Of a DNA stretch of 64,000 bases, positions 1-6,899 are shown in pieces. A program made the position numbers and the translations under genes. Source of the DNA: Acidimicrobiia bacterium (lineage in GTDB: Bacteria; Actinomycetota; Acidimicrobiia; IMCC26256; JAMXLJ01). Position 1 is the first letter of the stretch. Each line of letters opens with the position of its first letter. The DNA is taken from assembly GCA_035651955.1 (NCBI GenBank), contig DASRES010000042.1:1-64000 (forward strand), read 5' to 3'. The notes under the pieces are model-generated. The model had not been told where the DNA came from. It searched no databases and saw only the letters and a list, made by a program, of their open reading frames with translations.

Positions 1-591
1 TACGACTTCCCGTCCGCGGGTGAGCGCCTGCAGGTCCTCGACGAGACGCTGACGGTCGTGAAGCGGATGTGGACCGAGGAGACCGTCACCTTCGACGGCA
101 AGCACCTGCACTTCGACGGCGCGTACTGCGACCCGAAGCCGATCCAGCAGCTTCCGCCCGTCTGGGTCGGTGGCGGGGGCGAGAAGGTGACGCTCGGGAT
201 CGCGGCCCGCCATGCGGACGCGACGAACTGGCAGGTCGGGCTGGACGCGTTCGTGCGCAAGTCACAGGTGCTACGGGAGCACTGCGAGCGCACGGGTCGC
301 GACTTCGACGGGATCGTGCGGACGCACGGGCCCGACTGCCGGATCTTCGAGACCGACGCCGACCTGCGCCGGTGGATGGACGAGCCCGACGGCGGCGACC
401 TCTGGGGCAACGACGACCCGGAGGAGTACGTGCGCGACAACCTCGTCGGGACGGTGGAGCAGGTGACCGAGAAGGTGCAGGCGTTCGTGGACGCCGGGTG
501 CCGGGCGTTCGTGCTGTGGTTCCGCGACGCGCCGTCGTCGGCGAGCCTCGAGGCGTTCGCCCGTGAGGTCGCGCCCCAGATCACGGCATGA
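1..591 (+). CDS. LLM-class (luciferase-like) oxidoreductase, C-terminal part
   Basis: The reading frame is open from base 1, so the gene begins outside the window and only the last 196 residues are seen. The text matches the C-terminal half of the luciferase-like monooxygenase (bacterial TIM-barrel) family: a RLQVLDETL-type helix, a loop containing DPKPIQQLPPVWVGGGG that precedes the G-rich cofactor/substrate strand, and the closing segment with GTVEQVTEKVQAFVDAGCRA. In actinobacteria such proteins usually use F420 or FMN to oxidise or reduce small organic substrates. The substrate cannot be told. A second family member lies at 22425-23363. Confidence 0.85.
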   Translation, partial: YDFPSAGERLQVLDETLTVVKRMWTEETVTFDGKHLHFDGAYCDPKPIQQLPPVWVGGGGEKVTLGIAARHADATNWQVGLDAFVRKSQVLREHCERTGRDFDGIVRTHGPDCRIFETDADLRRWMDEPDGGDLWGNDDPEEYVRDNLVGTVEQVTEKVQAFVDAGCRAFVLWFRDAPSSASLEAFAREVAPQITA

Positions 592-622
592 CGCGGTGCG
601 CCGGTCCGGGCGCGGCGGGTCG

Positions 623-656
623 TATCATCCCCCGGATGTCCCGGGCGGCGCGATGA
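623..656 (+). promoter_or_regulatory. Putative -10 box followed by a six-codon leader ORF
   Basis: TATCAT at 623-628 fits an actinobacterial -10 hexamer. Seven bases later an ATG (636) opens a minimal frame, MSRAAR, whose TGA (654-656) overlaps the ATG at 653 of the membrane glycosyltransferase as ATGA. A transcript starting near 636 would be leaderless for the leader peptide, and the main gene would be translated by coupling. This is inference from sequence; no ribosome binding site precedes 653. Confidence 0.4.
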
Positions 657-2251
657 AGCTCGACCCCGGCGCGCCCGTCACCGTCGCGGAGCGCCCCACG
701 GGTGCGCGCCCGCTCGAGGAGCGGTCGTGGTGGCGGCCGCTCGTCGCCTGGGCGATCGCCGGGATGCTGCTGGTGGCGGTCGTGCTGCGCTTCGTCACCA
801 AGAGCGACCTGTGGCTCGACGAGGCGCTCTCGGTCAACATCTCGCGCCTCCCGCTGAAGGACCTCCACCAGGCGCTCAAGCAGGACGGCGCGCCGCCGCT
901 CTACTACCTCCTGCTGCACGGCTGGATCTCGCTCTTCGGCACGTCGGACCTCGCGGTCCGGTCGTTGTCGGGCATCATCGGCGTCCTCACACTGCCGGTC
1001 GCGTGGCTGTGCGGACGCCGCATCGCGCGCGACGACCACCAGCGCAGCTGGCTCCCGTGGGCGGCCGTCCTCGTGGTCGGGTTCTCGCCGTACGCGATCC
1101 GGTACTCGACCGAGACGCGCATGTACGGGCTCGAGATCCTGCTCGTCCTGCTCGGGTACCTCGCGCTGCGCGGCGCGCTCGACGGGCCCCGCTGGACGAA
1201 CCTGGTCGGCCTCGCGCTCGTCACCGGGCTGCTCCTCTACACGCAGTACTGGGCGCTGTACCTCGTCGTCGTCATCGGGGTCGCGCTCGCGTACGCGTCG
1301 TGGCGCGGCGACAACCGGCGCCATGCCCGGCTCGCGCTCGGCGCGATCGTCGTCGGTTGCCTCACGTGGGCGCCGTGGATCCCGACGTTCCTGTACCAGA
1401 CGAGGCACACGGGCACGCCGTGGGGCCGTCCCGTCGCGCCACCGACCGGGATGGCGTTCACGTTCCTCGACTTCGCCGGCTCCAACCGGACCGAGGGCTG
1501 GCTCCTCGTCCTGCCGCTGTTGCTGCTCGCCCTGCTCGGCGTCTTCGCGCGAGCCATCGACCCGAACCGCATCGAGGTCGACGTCCGCACGTTGCCCGGT
1601 GTGCGCTGGGAAGCGCTGATCGCGTTCGTCACGCTGCTCTTCGGGCTCACCGCGTCGTTCGCGGCCCGGAGCGCCTTCCAACCTCGCTACGCCGCCATCA
1701 TGTTCGGGCTGTTCGCGCTCGTCGTCGCGTACGGGACGCTCGTGTTCGCGCGCTACACGCTGCGGGTCGCCGCGCTGCTCGTCGTCGTCGCGCTGGGCTT
1801 TGCCGGCGGCGTCCGCAACGTCGTCGAGAACCGCACCCAGGCGTTCCAGTCCGCGAACGACATCAAGGCCCGCAGCCACCCGGGCGACGTCGTCGTGTAC
1901 TGCCCCGACCAGGTCGCTCCCGACGTGTCGCGCCTGCTGCCCGCGAGCCTGCGCCTCGTGCAGGGGACGTTCCCGGGCTTCCGCGCGCCCGAGCGGGTGG
2001 ACTGGATCGACTACGCGACCCGCAACGAGGCCGCCGACATCAACACGTTCGCCAAGCAGGTGCTCGCGACGGCCGGCACCCACGACATCTGGTACGTCTA
2101 CTCGCCGGGCTACCGGACGTACGGCACGAAGTGCGAGGACCTGATCACCGCCTTCGCGGCGTCGAGGACGCCCGACCGGCTCGTCGCCCCCGACGACGTC
2201 AACTACTTCGAGTACATGGGTCTCGTGCACTTCCCCGCACGCACCCCCTGA
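653..2251 (+). CDS. GT39/ArnT-like polytopic membrane glycosyltransferase
   Basis: A 532-residue multi-spanning protein. It begins with a short basic tail and a first membrane segment around residues 24-42, followed by the acidic first loop WLDEALSVN that in GT39/GT-C transferases carries the catalytic Asp/Glu and faces outside. APPLYYLLLHGW and STETRMYGLE are typical of the RgtA/B and ArnT-like subgroup, which use polyprenyl-phosphate sugars. About ten hydrophobic helices precede a soluble C-terminal domain of roughly 150 residues. An upstream in-frame start exists at 563, but 653 coincides with a leader stop codon and places the membrane segment sensibly. Acceptor and sugar are unknown. Confidence 0.8.
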   Translation: MKLDPGAPVTVAERPTGARPLEERSWWRPLVAWAIAGMLLVAVVLRFVTKSDLWLDEALSVNISRLPLKDLHQALKQDGAPPLYYLLLHGWISLFGTSDLAVRSLSGIIGVLTLPVAWLCGRRIARDDHQRSWLPWAAVLVVGFSPYAIRYSTETRMYGLEILLVLLGYLALRGALDGPRWTNLVGLALVTGLLLYTQYWALYLVVVIGVALAYASWRGDNRRHARLALGAIVVGCLTWAPWIPTFLYQTRHTGTPWGRPVAPPTGMAFTFLDFAGSNRTEGWLLVLPLLLLALLGVFARAIDPNRIEVDVRTLPGVRWEALIAFVTLLFGLTASFAARSAFQPRYAAIMFGLFALVVAYGTLVFARYTLRVAALLVVVALGFAGGVRNVVENRTQAFQSANDIKARSHPGDVVVYCPDQVAPDVSRLLPASLRLVQGTFPGFRAPERVDWIDYATRNEAADINTFAKQVLATAGTHDIWYVYSPGYRTYGTKCEDLITAFAASRTPDRLVAPDDVNYFEYMGLVHFPARTP

Positions 2252-2294
2252 CCGTCGCGTGCCGGCCGGATGGCTCGGCGCCCACGTCCCGTCC

Positions 2295-2300
2295 TAGGCT
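2295..2300 (+). promoter_or_regulatory. Putative -10 box (TAGGCT)
   Basis: TAGGCT matches the actinobacterial TAnnnT consensus in the gap after the membrane glycosyltransferase. A start near 2308 would leave a leader of about 45 bases before the lipoprotein ATG at 2352, which has a GGGGGA ribosome site. No clear -35 is seen. Confidence 0.4.
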
Positions 2301-2351
2301 TGCCACGCTCCGGGGTCACGGATGGCGTACGGACACGAGGGCGGGGGACAG

Positions 2352-2837
2352 ATGAGGAACACGTTCACGTCGCGGACGGCGGCCGTCGTCGTCGCCGCGA
2401 CCACCGTCGTGGCGCTCGGGGCATGCAGCTCCTCGGGCTCGGCGAAGTCGTCACGTCGGACGACGTCGACCAGCGCGGCGACGACGACCACCACGGCGGT
2501 CGTCCCCAAGGTGACCGTCGCACCGACCACCGGCCTGCACGACGGCCAGGGCGTCGACGTCACGGCGACGGGGTTCCCTCCGAACACGCAGCTCGCGGTC
2601 CAGCAGTGCGCGGACAAGGGCCAGCAGACGACGCCCGGTGACTGCGACCTCGACAAGACCGTCTCGGTGACGTCGGACGTCGCCGGCATCGTCCACACGT
2701 CGCTGCGCGTGACCGTCGGACCCTTCGGTACGAACAAGGTCACGTGCGCACCGCCGCAGCGGTGCCTCGTGCTCGTCGAGGTCGTGCCCGGCCGGACCGG
2801 GCTCAACGCGTTCGCGCCGATCACGTTCGGGGCCTAG
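2352..2837 (+). CDS. Secreted lipoprotein with neocarzinostatin-like domain
   Basis: 161 residues. The signal peptide runs to a lipobox ending LGAC (residue 24), so the mature protein should be lipid-anchored on the outer face of the membrane. A Ser/Thr-rich linker precedes an immunoglobulin-like domain with TVAPTTGLHDGQGVDVTA and GFPPNTQLAVQQC, the signature of the neocarzinostatin/macromomycin family. In this fold paired cysteines form disulfides; several Cys are present here. No enediyne genes are near, so a chromophore-carrier role is not implied; many actinobacterial members are uncharacterised. ATG 2352 is preferred over 2322 because of the GGGGGA ribosome site and the position of the signal peptide. 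Confidence 0.8.
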   Translation: MRNTFTSRTAAVVVAATTVVALGACSSSGSAKSSRRTTSTSAATTTTTAVVPKVTVAPTTGLHDGQGVDVTATGFPPNTQLAVQQCADKGQQTTPGDCDLDKTVSVTSDVAGIVHTSLRVTVGPFGTNKVTCAPPQRCLVLVEVVPGRTGLNAFAPITFGA

Positions 2838-2840
2838 CTT
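2835..2840 (+). promoter_or_regulatory. Putative -10 box (TAGCTT) overlapping a stop codon
   Basis: TAGCTT begins with the TAG stop of the lipoprotein gene and ends eight bases before the ATG of the O-methyltransferase. Only eight bases remain between box and start, and no ribosome site is visible, so a leaderless transcript is the simplest reading. Confidence 0.4.
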
Positions 2841-2848
2841 CTCGCCGC

Positions 2849-3514
2849 ATGGCGCCCGACCCGAAGTCGTTCCTGCTGACCGACGACGTCCACCGGTACC
2901 TCGTCGAGCACGGCACACCACCCGATCGCGTGCAGGAGTCGCTGATCACCGCGACCCGCGAGCTGGGCGCCTTCGCGGGCATGCAGATCGCGCCCGAGCA
3001 GGGTGCGTTCATGACCGTCCTCGCACGGCTCGTCGGCGCGCAGCACGCGATCGAGATCGGCACGTTCACGGGCTACTCCGCGCTGTGCATCGCGCGCGGG
3101 CTGGCCGACGGCGGCCACCTGCTGTGCTGCGACGTCAGCGAGGAGTGGACGTCGATCGGCCGGCGGTTCTGGGAGCAGGCGGGAGTCGCAGACCGCATCG
3201 ACCTCCGCATCGGCCCCGCGCTCGACACCCTCCGCGCGCTGCCCGACGACACGACCTTCGACTTCGCCTTCATCGACGCCGACAAGCGCAACTACGGCGC
3301 GTACTACGACGAGGTGCTCGCGCGGCTCGTGCCGAACGGCGTGATCCTCGTCGACAACGTGCTGTGGGGCGGTGGTGTGCTCGACGAGTCGCAACAGGAC
3401 GACGACGTCCGCGCGATCCGCGCGTTCAACGACCGCGTCGCGGCCGACGACCGCGTCGACACCGTCATGCTTCCTATCGCCGACGGGCTCACGCTTGTCC
3501 GCAAGCGCAGCTGA
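2849..3514 (+). CDS. Class I SAM-dependent O-methyltransferase (caffeoyl-CoA/catechol type)
   Basis: 221 residues, the usual size of the small metal-dependent O-methyltransferase family (Methyltransf_3). Motif I is IEIGTFTGYSAL, the acidic ribose-binding turn is LLCCDVSEEW, and FDFAFIDADKRNY carries the family's metal and substrate aspartates, followed by VDNVLWGG. These enzymes methylate hydroxyls of catechol-like or acyl-CoA-linked phenols in the cytoplasm. It stands alone, with no obvious partner, so the substrate is unknown. The start follows from the MAPDPKSFLL N-terminus and a -10 box just upstream. Confidence 0.85.
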   Translation: MAPDPKSFLLTDDVHRYLVEHGTPPDRVQESLITATRELGAFAGMQIAPEQGAFMTVLARLVGAQHAIEIGTFTGYSALCIARGLADGGHLLCCDVSEEWTSIGRRFWEQAGVADRIDLRIGPALDTLRALPDDTTFDFAFIDADKRNYGAYYDEVLARLVPNGVILVDNVLWGGGVLDESQQDDDVRAIRAFNDRVAADDRVDTVMLPIADGLTLVRKRS

Positions 3515-3536
3515 CCCGGGCCCGATCTCCGCACGC

Positions 3537-4109
3537 ATGGGCCCGTTCCGGAACGGGTACCGCTCCGCGGTGACCACGCGCACGATCGATCCGCGCGACC
3601 TCGCCCACGAGGCGGCGGACACGCTCCACCGCGAGGAGGAGGAGTACGCACACGGCCGCGCGCGCCCGCTCGGCGGCTACGCGGCGCTGCTGACCGTCTA
3701 CGGGAGCGGCGTCGCTGCCCTCGCGGTCGCGATCCGAAGGACAGGGAGGCTGCCCGAGCGGATCCCGGCCGGCGATCTCGTCCTCATGGCGATCGCGACG
3801 CACAAGCTCAGCCGGCTCGTGGCGAAGGACACCGTCACCGCGATCGTCCGCGCGCCGTTCACGCGCTTCGACAAGTCGATCGGCGAGGGCGAGGTGCAGG
3901 AGCAGGTGCGCGGCACCGGCGTCCGCCACGCGACGGGTGAGCTGCTGACGTGCCCGTTCTGCATCGGCCAGTGGATCGCGACGGGCTTCGTCGGCGGCTA
4001 CGCGCTCGCGCCGCGCGCGACGCGCATGATCGCGTCCGTGCTCGCGCTTCTCGCCGGCAGCGATGCGCTCCAGTTCGCGTACTCCGCGCTGCGCGAGTCG
4101 GAGCAGTAG
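3537..4109 (+). CDS. DUF1360 family membrane protein
   Basis: 190 residues from ATG 3537, or 179 from GTG 3570. Two or three hydrophobic segments are seen: GGYAALLTVYGSGVAALAV, the middle GDLVLMAIATHKLS stretch, and a C-terminal pair. The family signature LLTCPFCIGQW, a Cys-Pro-Phe-Cys pair before a membrane helix, is intact, as is the conserved THKLSRLVAKD. DUF1360 proteins are widespread in actinobacteria and firmicutes without a known biochemical role. The short gap after the O-methyltransferase allows co-transcription. A perfect palindrome lies between the two possible start codons. Confidence 0.75.
   Translation: MGPFRNGYRSAVTTRTIDPRDLAHEAADTLHREEEEYAHGRARPLGGYAALLTVYGSGVAALAVAIRRTGRLPERIPAGDLVLMAIATHKLSRLVAKDTVTAIVRAPFTRFDKSIGEGEVQEQVRGTGVRHATGELLTCPFCIGQWIATGFVGGYALAPRATRMIASVLALLAGSDALQFAYSALRESEQ
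3542..3557. repeat. 16-bp perfect palindrome at the DUF1360 start
   Basis: CCCGTTCCGGAACGGG is self-complementary over all 16 bases. If translation starts at ATG 3537 it encodes residues 2-7; if it starts at GTG 3570 it is a leader operator or hairpin. No T-run follows, so a terminator is unlikely. Confidence 0.5.
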
Positions 4110-4118
4110 AGCGACGAG

Positions 4119-4781
4119 CTACATCGGGTTCGTGCGCATGAACCCCGTGTAGATGCTCGCGAACTTCGCGTTCAGCTCGCTCGGCAGCTCGTGGATCGTG
4201 CCGAGCTGACGCGCGCCCCACACGATCTCCGCCGTCCGCTCGACGAGCGCCGCGATCTTCATCGCGTGGTGGGGGTTCGCACCGACGGTCAGGAGCCCGT
4301 GGTTCGCCATCAGCACCGCGCTGCGGTCGCCGACGTGCTTCGCCACCTCCTCGGCCAGCGCCTCGGAGCCTGTCTCCCGGTACTCGGCGACCGGGACGTC
4401 ACCGCCGACGTACACGACGAACTCCTCGATGACCGCCGGGATCGGCTGGCGGACCGAGGCGAACATCGTCGCGAACTTGGCGTGCGAGTGGATGACCGCG
4501 CCGATGTCCGTGTGCAGGCGCAGCGCGGTGCAGTGCAACGCCTTCTCCGACGTCGGCCCCCGGGTGCCGTCGACCACGTTGCCGTCGGGGTCGCACACCA
4601 CGAGGTCTTCGAGCGCCATGGTCTCGTACGGCAACGACGAGGGCGTGAGCAGGACGTTGCCGTCGGGGAGTCGAGCCGAGAGATTGCCGGACGTACCCTC
4701 GACCAGACCCTTGCGGAGCATCTCCTTCGCCGTCGCGAGGAGCATCTCCTTCGTCTGCTGCACGTCGAGCTGGTCCGCCAT
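4119..4781 (-). CDS. Class II aldolase/adducin family protein
   Basis: 220 residues. The family's zinc ligands appear as HSHAKFATMF (two His) and a third His in MANHGLLTVG, with the substrate-phosphate loop GTSGNLSARL near the N-terminus and TPSSLPYE after it. This is the fuculose-phosphate/ribulose-phosphate aldolase and epimerase fold. Such cytoplasmic enzymes cleave or epimerise short sugar phosphates or related hydroxy acids. The start is fixed by AGGAGGG seven bases upstream of ATG 4781. It is the second gene after a 2-hydroxyacid dehydrogenase with 29 bases between them, so both probably act on one sugar-acid route, as in tetronate-type pathways. Confidence 0.85.
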   Translation of the reverse strand: MADQLDVQQTKEMLLATAKEMLRKGLVEGTSGNLSARLPDGNVLLTPSSLPYETMALEDLVVCDPDGNVVDGTRGPTSEKALHCTALRLHTDIGAVIHSHAKFATMFASVRQPIPAVIEEFVVYVGGDVPVAEYRETGSEALAEEVAKHVGDRSAVLMANHGLLTVGANPHHAMKIAALVERTAEIVWGARQLGTIHELPSELNAKFASIYTGFMRTNPM

Positions 4782-4810
4782 GTCACGTCCCTCCTGTCGG
4801 TACGTCTCGG

Positions 4811-5794
4811 TCAGGCGCGGTCGAGGACCTCGGGGTTGCAGATGTGGACGGGCCGCTCGCCGTTCAGCAGGCGGACGAGGTCGTCGGCGATCAGGCACGA
4901 GTGGTTCGCCTCGGTGTCGTACGTCGCGCCCCCGATGTGGGGCGTGAGCACGACATTGCTCATCGTGCACAGCGGGTGATCCGTCGGTAGGTGCTCGCCC
5001 TCGAAATGGTCGAGGCCCGCGCCCCCGAGGTGCCCGGACTGGAGCGCGGCGACGAGCGCGTCCGTGTCGTGCAGCGCGGCGCGTGCCGTGTTGACGTAGA
5101 TCGCGCCGTCCTTCATGCCCGCGAACTGGTCGGCGCCGATCATGCCGGTCGTCTCGGGCGTGACGACCGCGTGCATCGAGACGACGTCCGACTCCGCGAG
5201 GAGGTCGTCGAGCGAGTGCGTGGCCTCCGCGGCGTAGGGGTCGTACGAGATGACGCGCATCCCGAGGCCCTCGAGCCGCCACTTCGTCGCCCGGCCGACC
5301 GCGCCGAGGCCGACGATGCCGGCCGTCCGCCCGGACAGCTCCCACGCGCGGAACCGTTGGTAGGGGATGGTGCCGTCGCGGAACACCTGGCCCTCCCGGA
5401 CGTCGCGGTCGGCGGGCACGACGCCGCGGTTGACCGCGAACAGCAGCGCCACGGTGAGCTCGGCGACGCCGTTGGCGTTGCGCCCGGGCGCACGCAACAC
5501 GGGGATGCCGCGCTGGGTCGCGGCCGCGATGTCGACGTTGTTGGGATCACCGCGGCACGACCCGACCGCGACGAGCGGCAGGTCGAGGACCGGGCCCTTC
5601 ACGCTGTCGCTCTCGACGACGAGGATGTCCGCCCCCTCGTCCTTCACGCGCTCCGCGAGCTGCTCCGAGCCGTAGATGCGCAGCGGCTGCTGCTCGATCC
5701 ACGGGTCGTACACGACCTCGGCGATCTCGCGCAGGGTGTCGAGCCCCTCGCCGCGGAACGGCGCGGTGACCAGGGCCTTGTGGGCGTCCGTCAT
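4811..5794 (-). CDS. D-isomer-specific 2-hydroxyacid dehydrogenase
   Basis: 327 residues with the typical two-domain layout. The NAD(P)-binding loop is GIVGLGAVGRAT (around residue 160). The catalytic triad is visible as Arg in NTARAALHD, Glu in DHFEGEHLP, and His in LTPHIGGAT. Catalysis is reversible NAD(P)-linked reduction of a 2-oxo acid. An N-terminal FRGEGLDTL segment resembles the phosphoglycerate dehydrogenase-like subgroup. It heads a two-gene unit with the class II aldolase and is divergent from the crotonase gene, with an 18-bp inverted repeat between them that could control both. Confidence 0.85.
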   Translation of the reverse strand: MTDAHKALVTAPFRGEGLDTLREIAEVVYDPWIEQQPLRIYGSEQLAERVKDEGADILVVESDSVKGPVLDLPLVAVGSCRGDPNNVDIAAATQRGIPVLRAPGRNANGVAELTVALLFAVNRGVVPADRDVREGQVFRDGTIPYQRFRAWELSGRTAGIVGLGAVGRATKWRLEGLGMRVISYDPYAAEATHSLDDLLAESDVVSMHAVVTPETTGMIGADQFAGMKDGAIYVNTARAALHDTDALVAALQSGHLGGAGLDHFEGEHLPTDHPLCTMSNVVLTPHIGGATYDTEANHSCLIADDLVRLLNGERPVHICNPEVLDRA

Positions 5795-5822
5795 GGGCGC
5801 AGTCTCGCGCGCCGGAGCGTTC

Positions 5823-5840
5823 CCTGACTAACGTGTCAGG
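5823..5840. promoter_or_regulatory. Inverted-repeat operator CCTGAC-N6-GTCAGG between divergent genes
   Basis: CCTGAC and GTCAGG are exact complements with six bases between, in the 157-base gap between the hydroxyacid dehydrogenase and the crotonase genes. The spacer TAACGT itself fits a plus-strand -10 box. The same half-site and spacing recur at 17676-17691. The size and symmetry suit a TetR-family dimer; the regulator is not identified. Confidence 0.5.
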
Positions 5841-5951
5841 TTTGCGAGCCGGTGCGGCGACCGGAGACGAGCGAAGCGAGCGCAGGGAACTCGCCAGCGA
5901 ACGAACGACGCGGGCGGTGCACGGTGAACTCCCGTGCCCTGCAGCGAGGGA

Positions 5952-6899
5952 GTGAGCGAGAAGACATTGCCGATTCACTACGCCAAGGACGACGAGCACA
6001 TCGTGCTCATCACGATCGACCGGCCCGACGCGCGCAACTCGGCCGACATGGAGCACTTCAAGCAGCTGCGCGAGTCGTGGGAGCGCTTCAACGAGGACGA
6101 CGACGCCTGGGTCGCGATCATCACCGGCGTCGGGGACGCGTTCTTCACCGGTGCCGACCTCAAGCGGTACATCCCGGAGATCACGAAGTTCCAGAAGCAG
6201 ATCGCCGAGGAGGGCTTGAAGGAGCTCAACGGCTACCGGATCGACGACGGGACGCGCGCCGTGCTGCGCAACGTCCCGATCTTCAAGCCGATCGTCGCCG
6301 CGGTGAACGGGTTCTGCACCGCGGGCGGCATGGAGATGCTCGGCGGCACTGACCTGCGGATCGCCTGCCCGGAGGCGAAGTTCGCGGTGATGGAGCCGAA
6401 GCGCGGCCTGTTCGCGGGCGGCGGCACGACGGTGCGCCTCCCTCGCCAGATCCCGTGGCCGCAGGCGATGGAGTTCCTCTTGTGCGCCGACCTGATCCCG
6501 GCGCAGCGCGCGTTCGAGATGGGGCTGCTGAACGCGGTCGTCCCGCGCGAGCAGCTGCTCGACGCCGCGTACGAGCTCGCGCGTCGCATGACCGTCAACG
6601 CGCCGCTCGCCGTGCAGGCGACGAAGCGCAGCGCGCTCCAGGGCCTGTACTTCGACGAGGACACGACGCGTCTGCTGCGCGAGTCGCTCGCGTCGGTCGC
6701 GTCGTCGCTGCGTGAGGCGGGCGACCCGGAGGCTGCGCTGAAGAGCGCGGCCGACGCGCTCGACGGGCTCGTCAAGGAGCTGCGCACGCCGTTCGAGAAG
6801 GAGAGCAAGCTGTCGTCGAAGATCTTCCAGACCGAGGACGCGAAGGAAGGTCCCAAGGCGTTCGCGGAGAAGCGTCCGCCCCGCTGGCAGGCGAAGTGA
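5952..6899 (+). CDS. Enoyl-CoA hydratase/isomerase (crotonase) family protein
   Basis: 315 residues from GTG 5952 (321 from ATG 5934); a GCGAGGGA ribosome site favours 5952. The fold's landmarks are IDRPDARNSADMEHF (first oxyanion loop), GDAFFTGADLKRY, and AAVNGFCTAGGMEML (second oxyanion Gly-Gly). KRGLFAGGGTTVRLPRQI follows in the region of the catalytic acids. The family acts on acyl-CoA thioesters: hydration, isomerisation or hydrolysis. A charged C-terminal tail of about 60 residues goes beyond the core. It overlaps the next gene by four bases (GTGA), so the crotonase and the thiolase-like protein are made together. Confidence 0.85.
   Translation: MSEKTLPIHYAKDDEHIVLITIDRPDARNSADMEHFKQLRESWERFNEDDDAWVAIITGVGDAFFTGADLKRYIPEITKFQKQIAEEGLKELNGYRIDDGTRAVLRNVPIFKPIVAAVNGFCTAGGMEMLGGTDLRIACPEAKFAVMEPKRGLFAGGGTTVRLPRQIPWPQAMEFLLCADLIPAQRAFEMGLLNAVVPREQLLDAAYELARRMTVNAPLAVQATKRSALQGLYFDEDTTRLLRESLASVASSLREAGDPEAALKSAADALDGLVKELRTPFEKESKLSSKIFQTEDAKEGPKAFAEKRPPRWQAK

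Noticed and set aside
4119-5345. Longer 408-codon form of the class II aldolase
   Set aside because: The extra 188 codons are out of frame within the hydroxyacid dehydrogenase gene; AGGAGGG before ATG 4781 marks the true start.
5860-5890. GAGCGAAGCGAGCG-like repeats as a CRISPR or iteron array
   Set aside because: Only short, imperfect repeats of GAGCG units occur, with no regular spacing.
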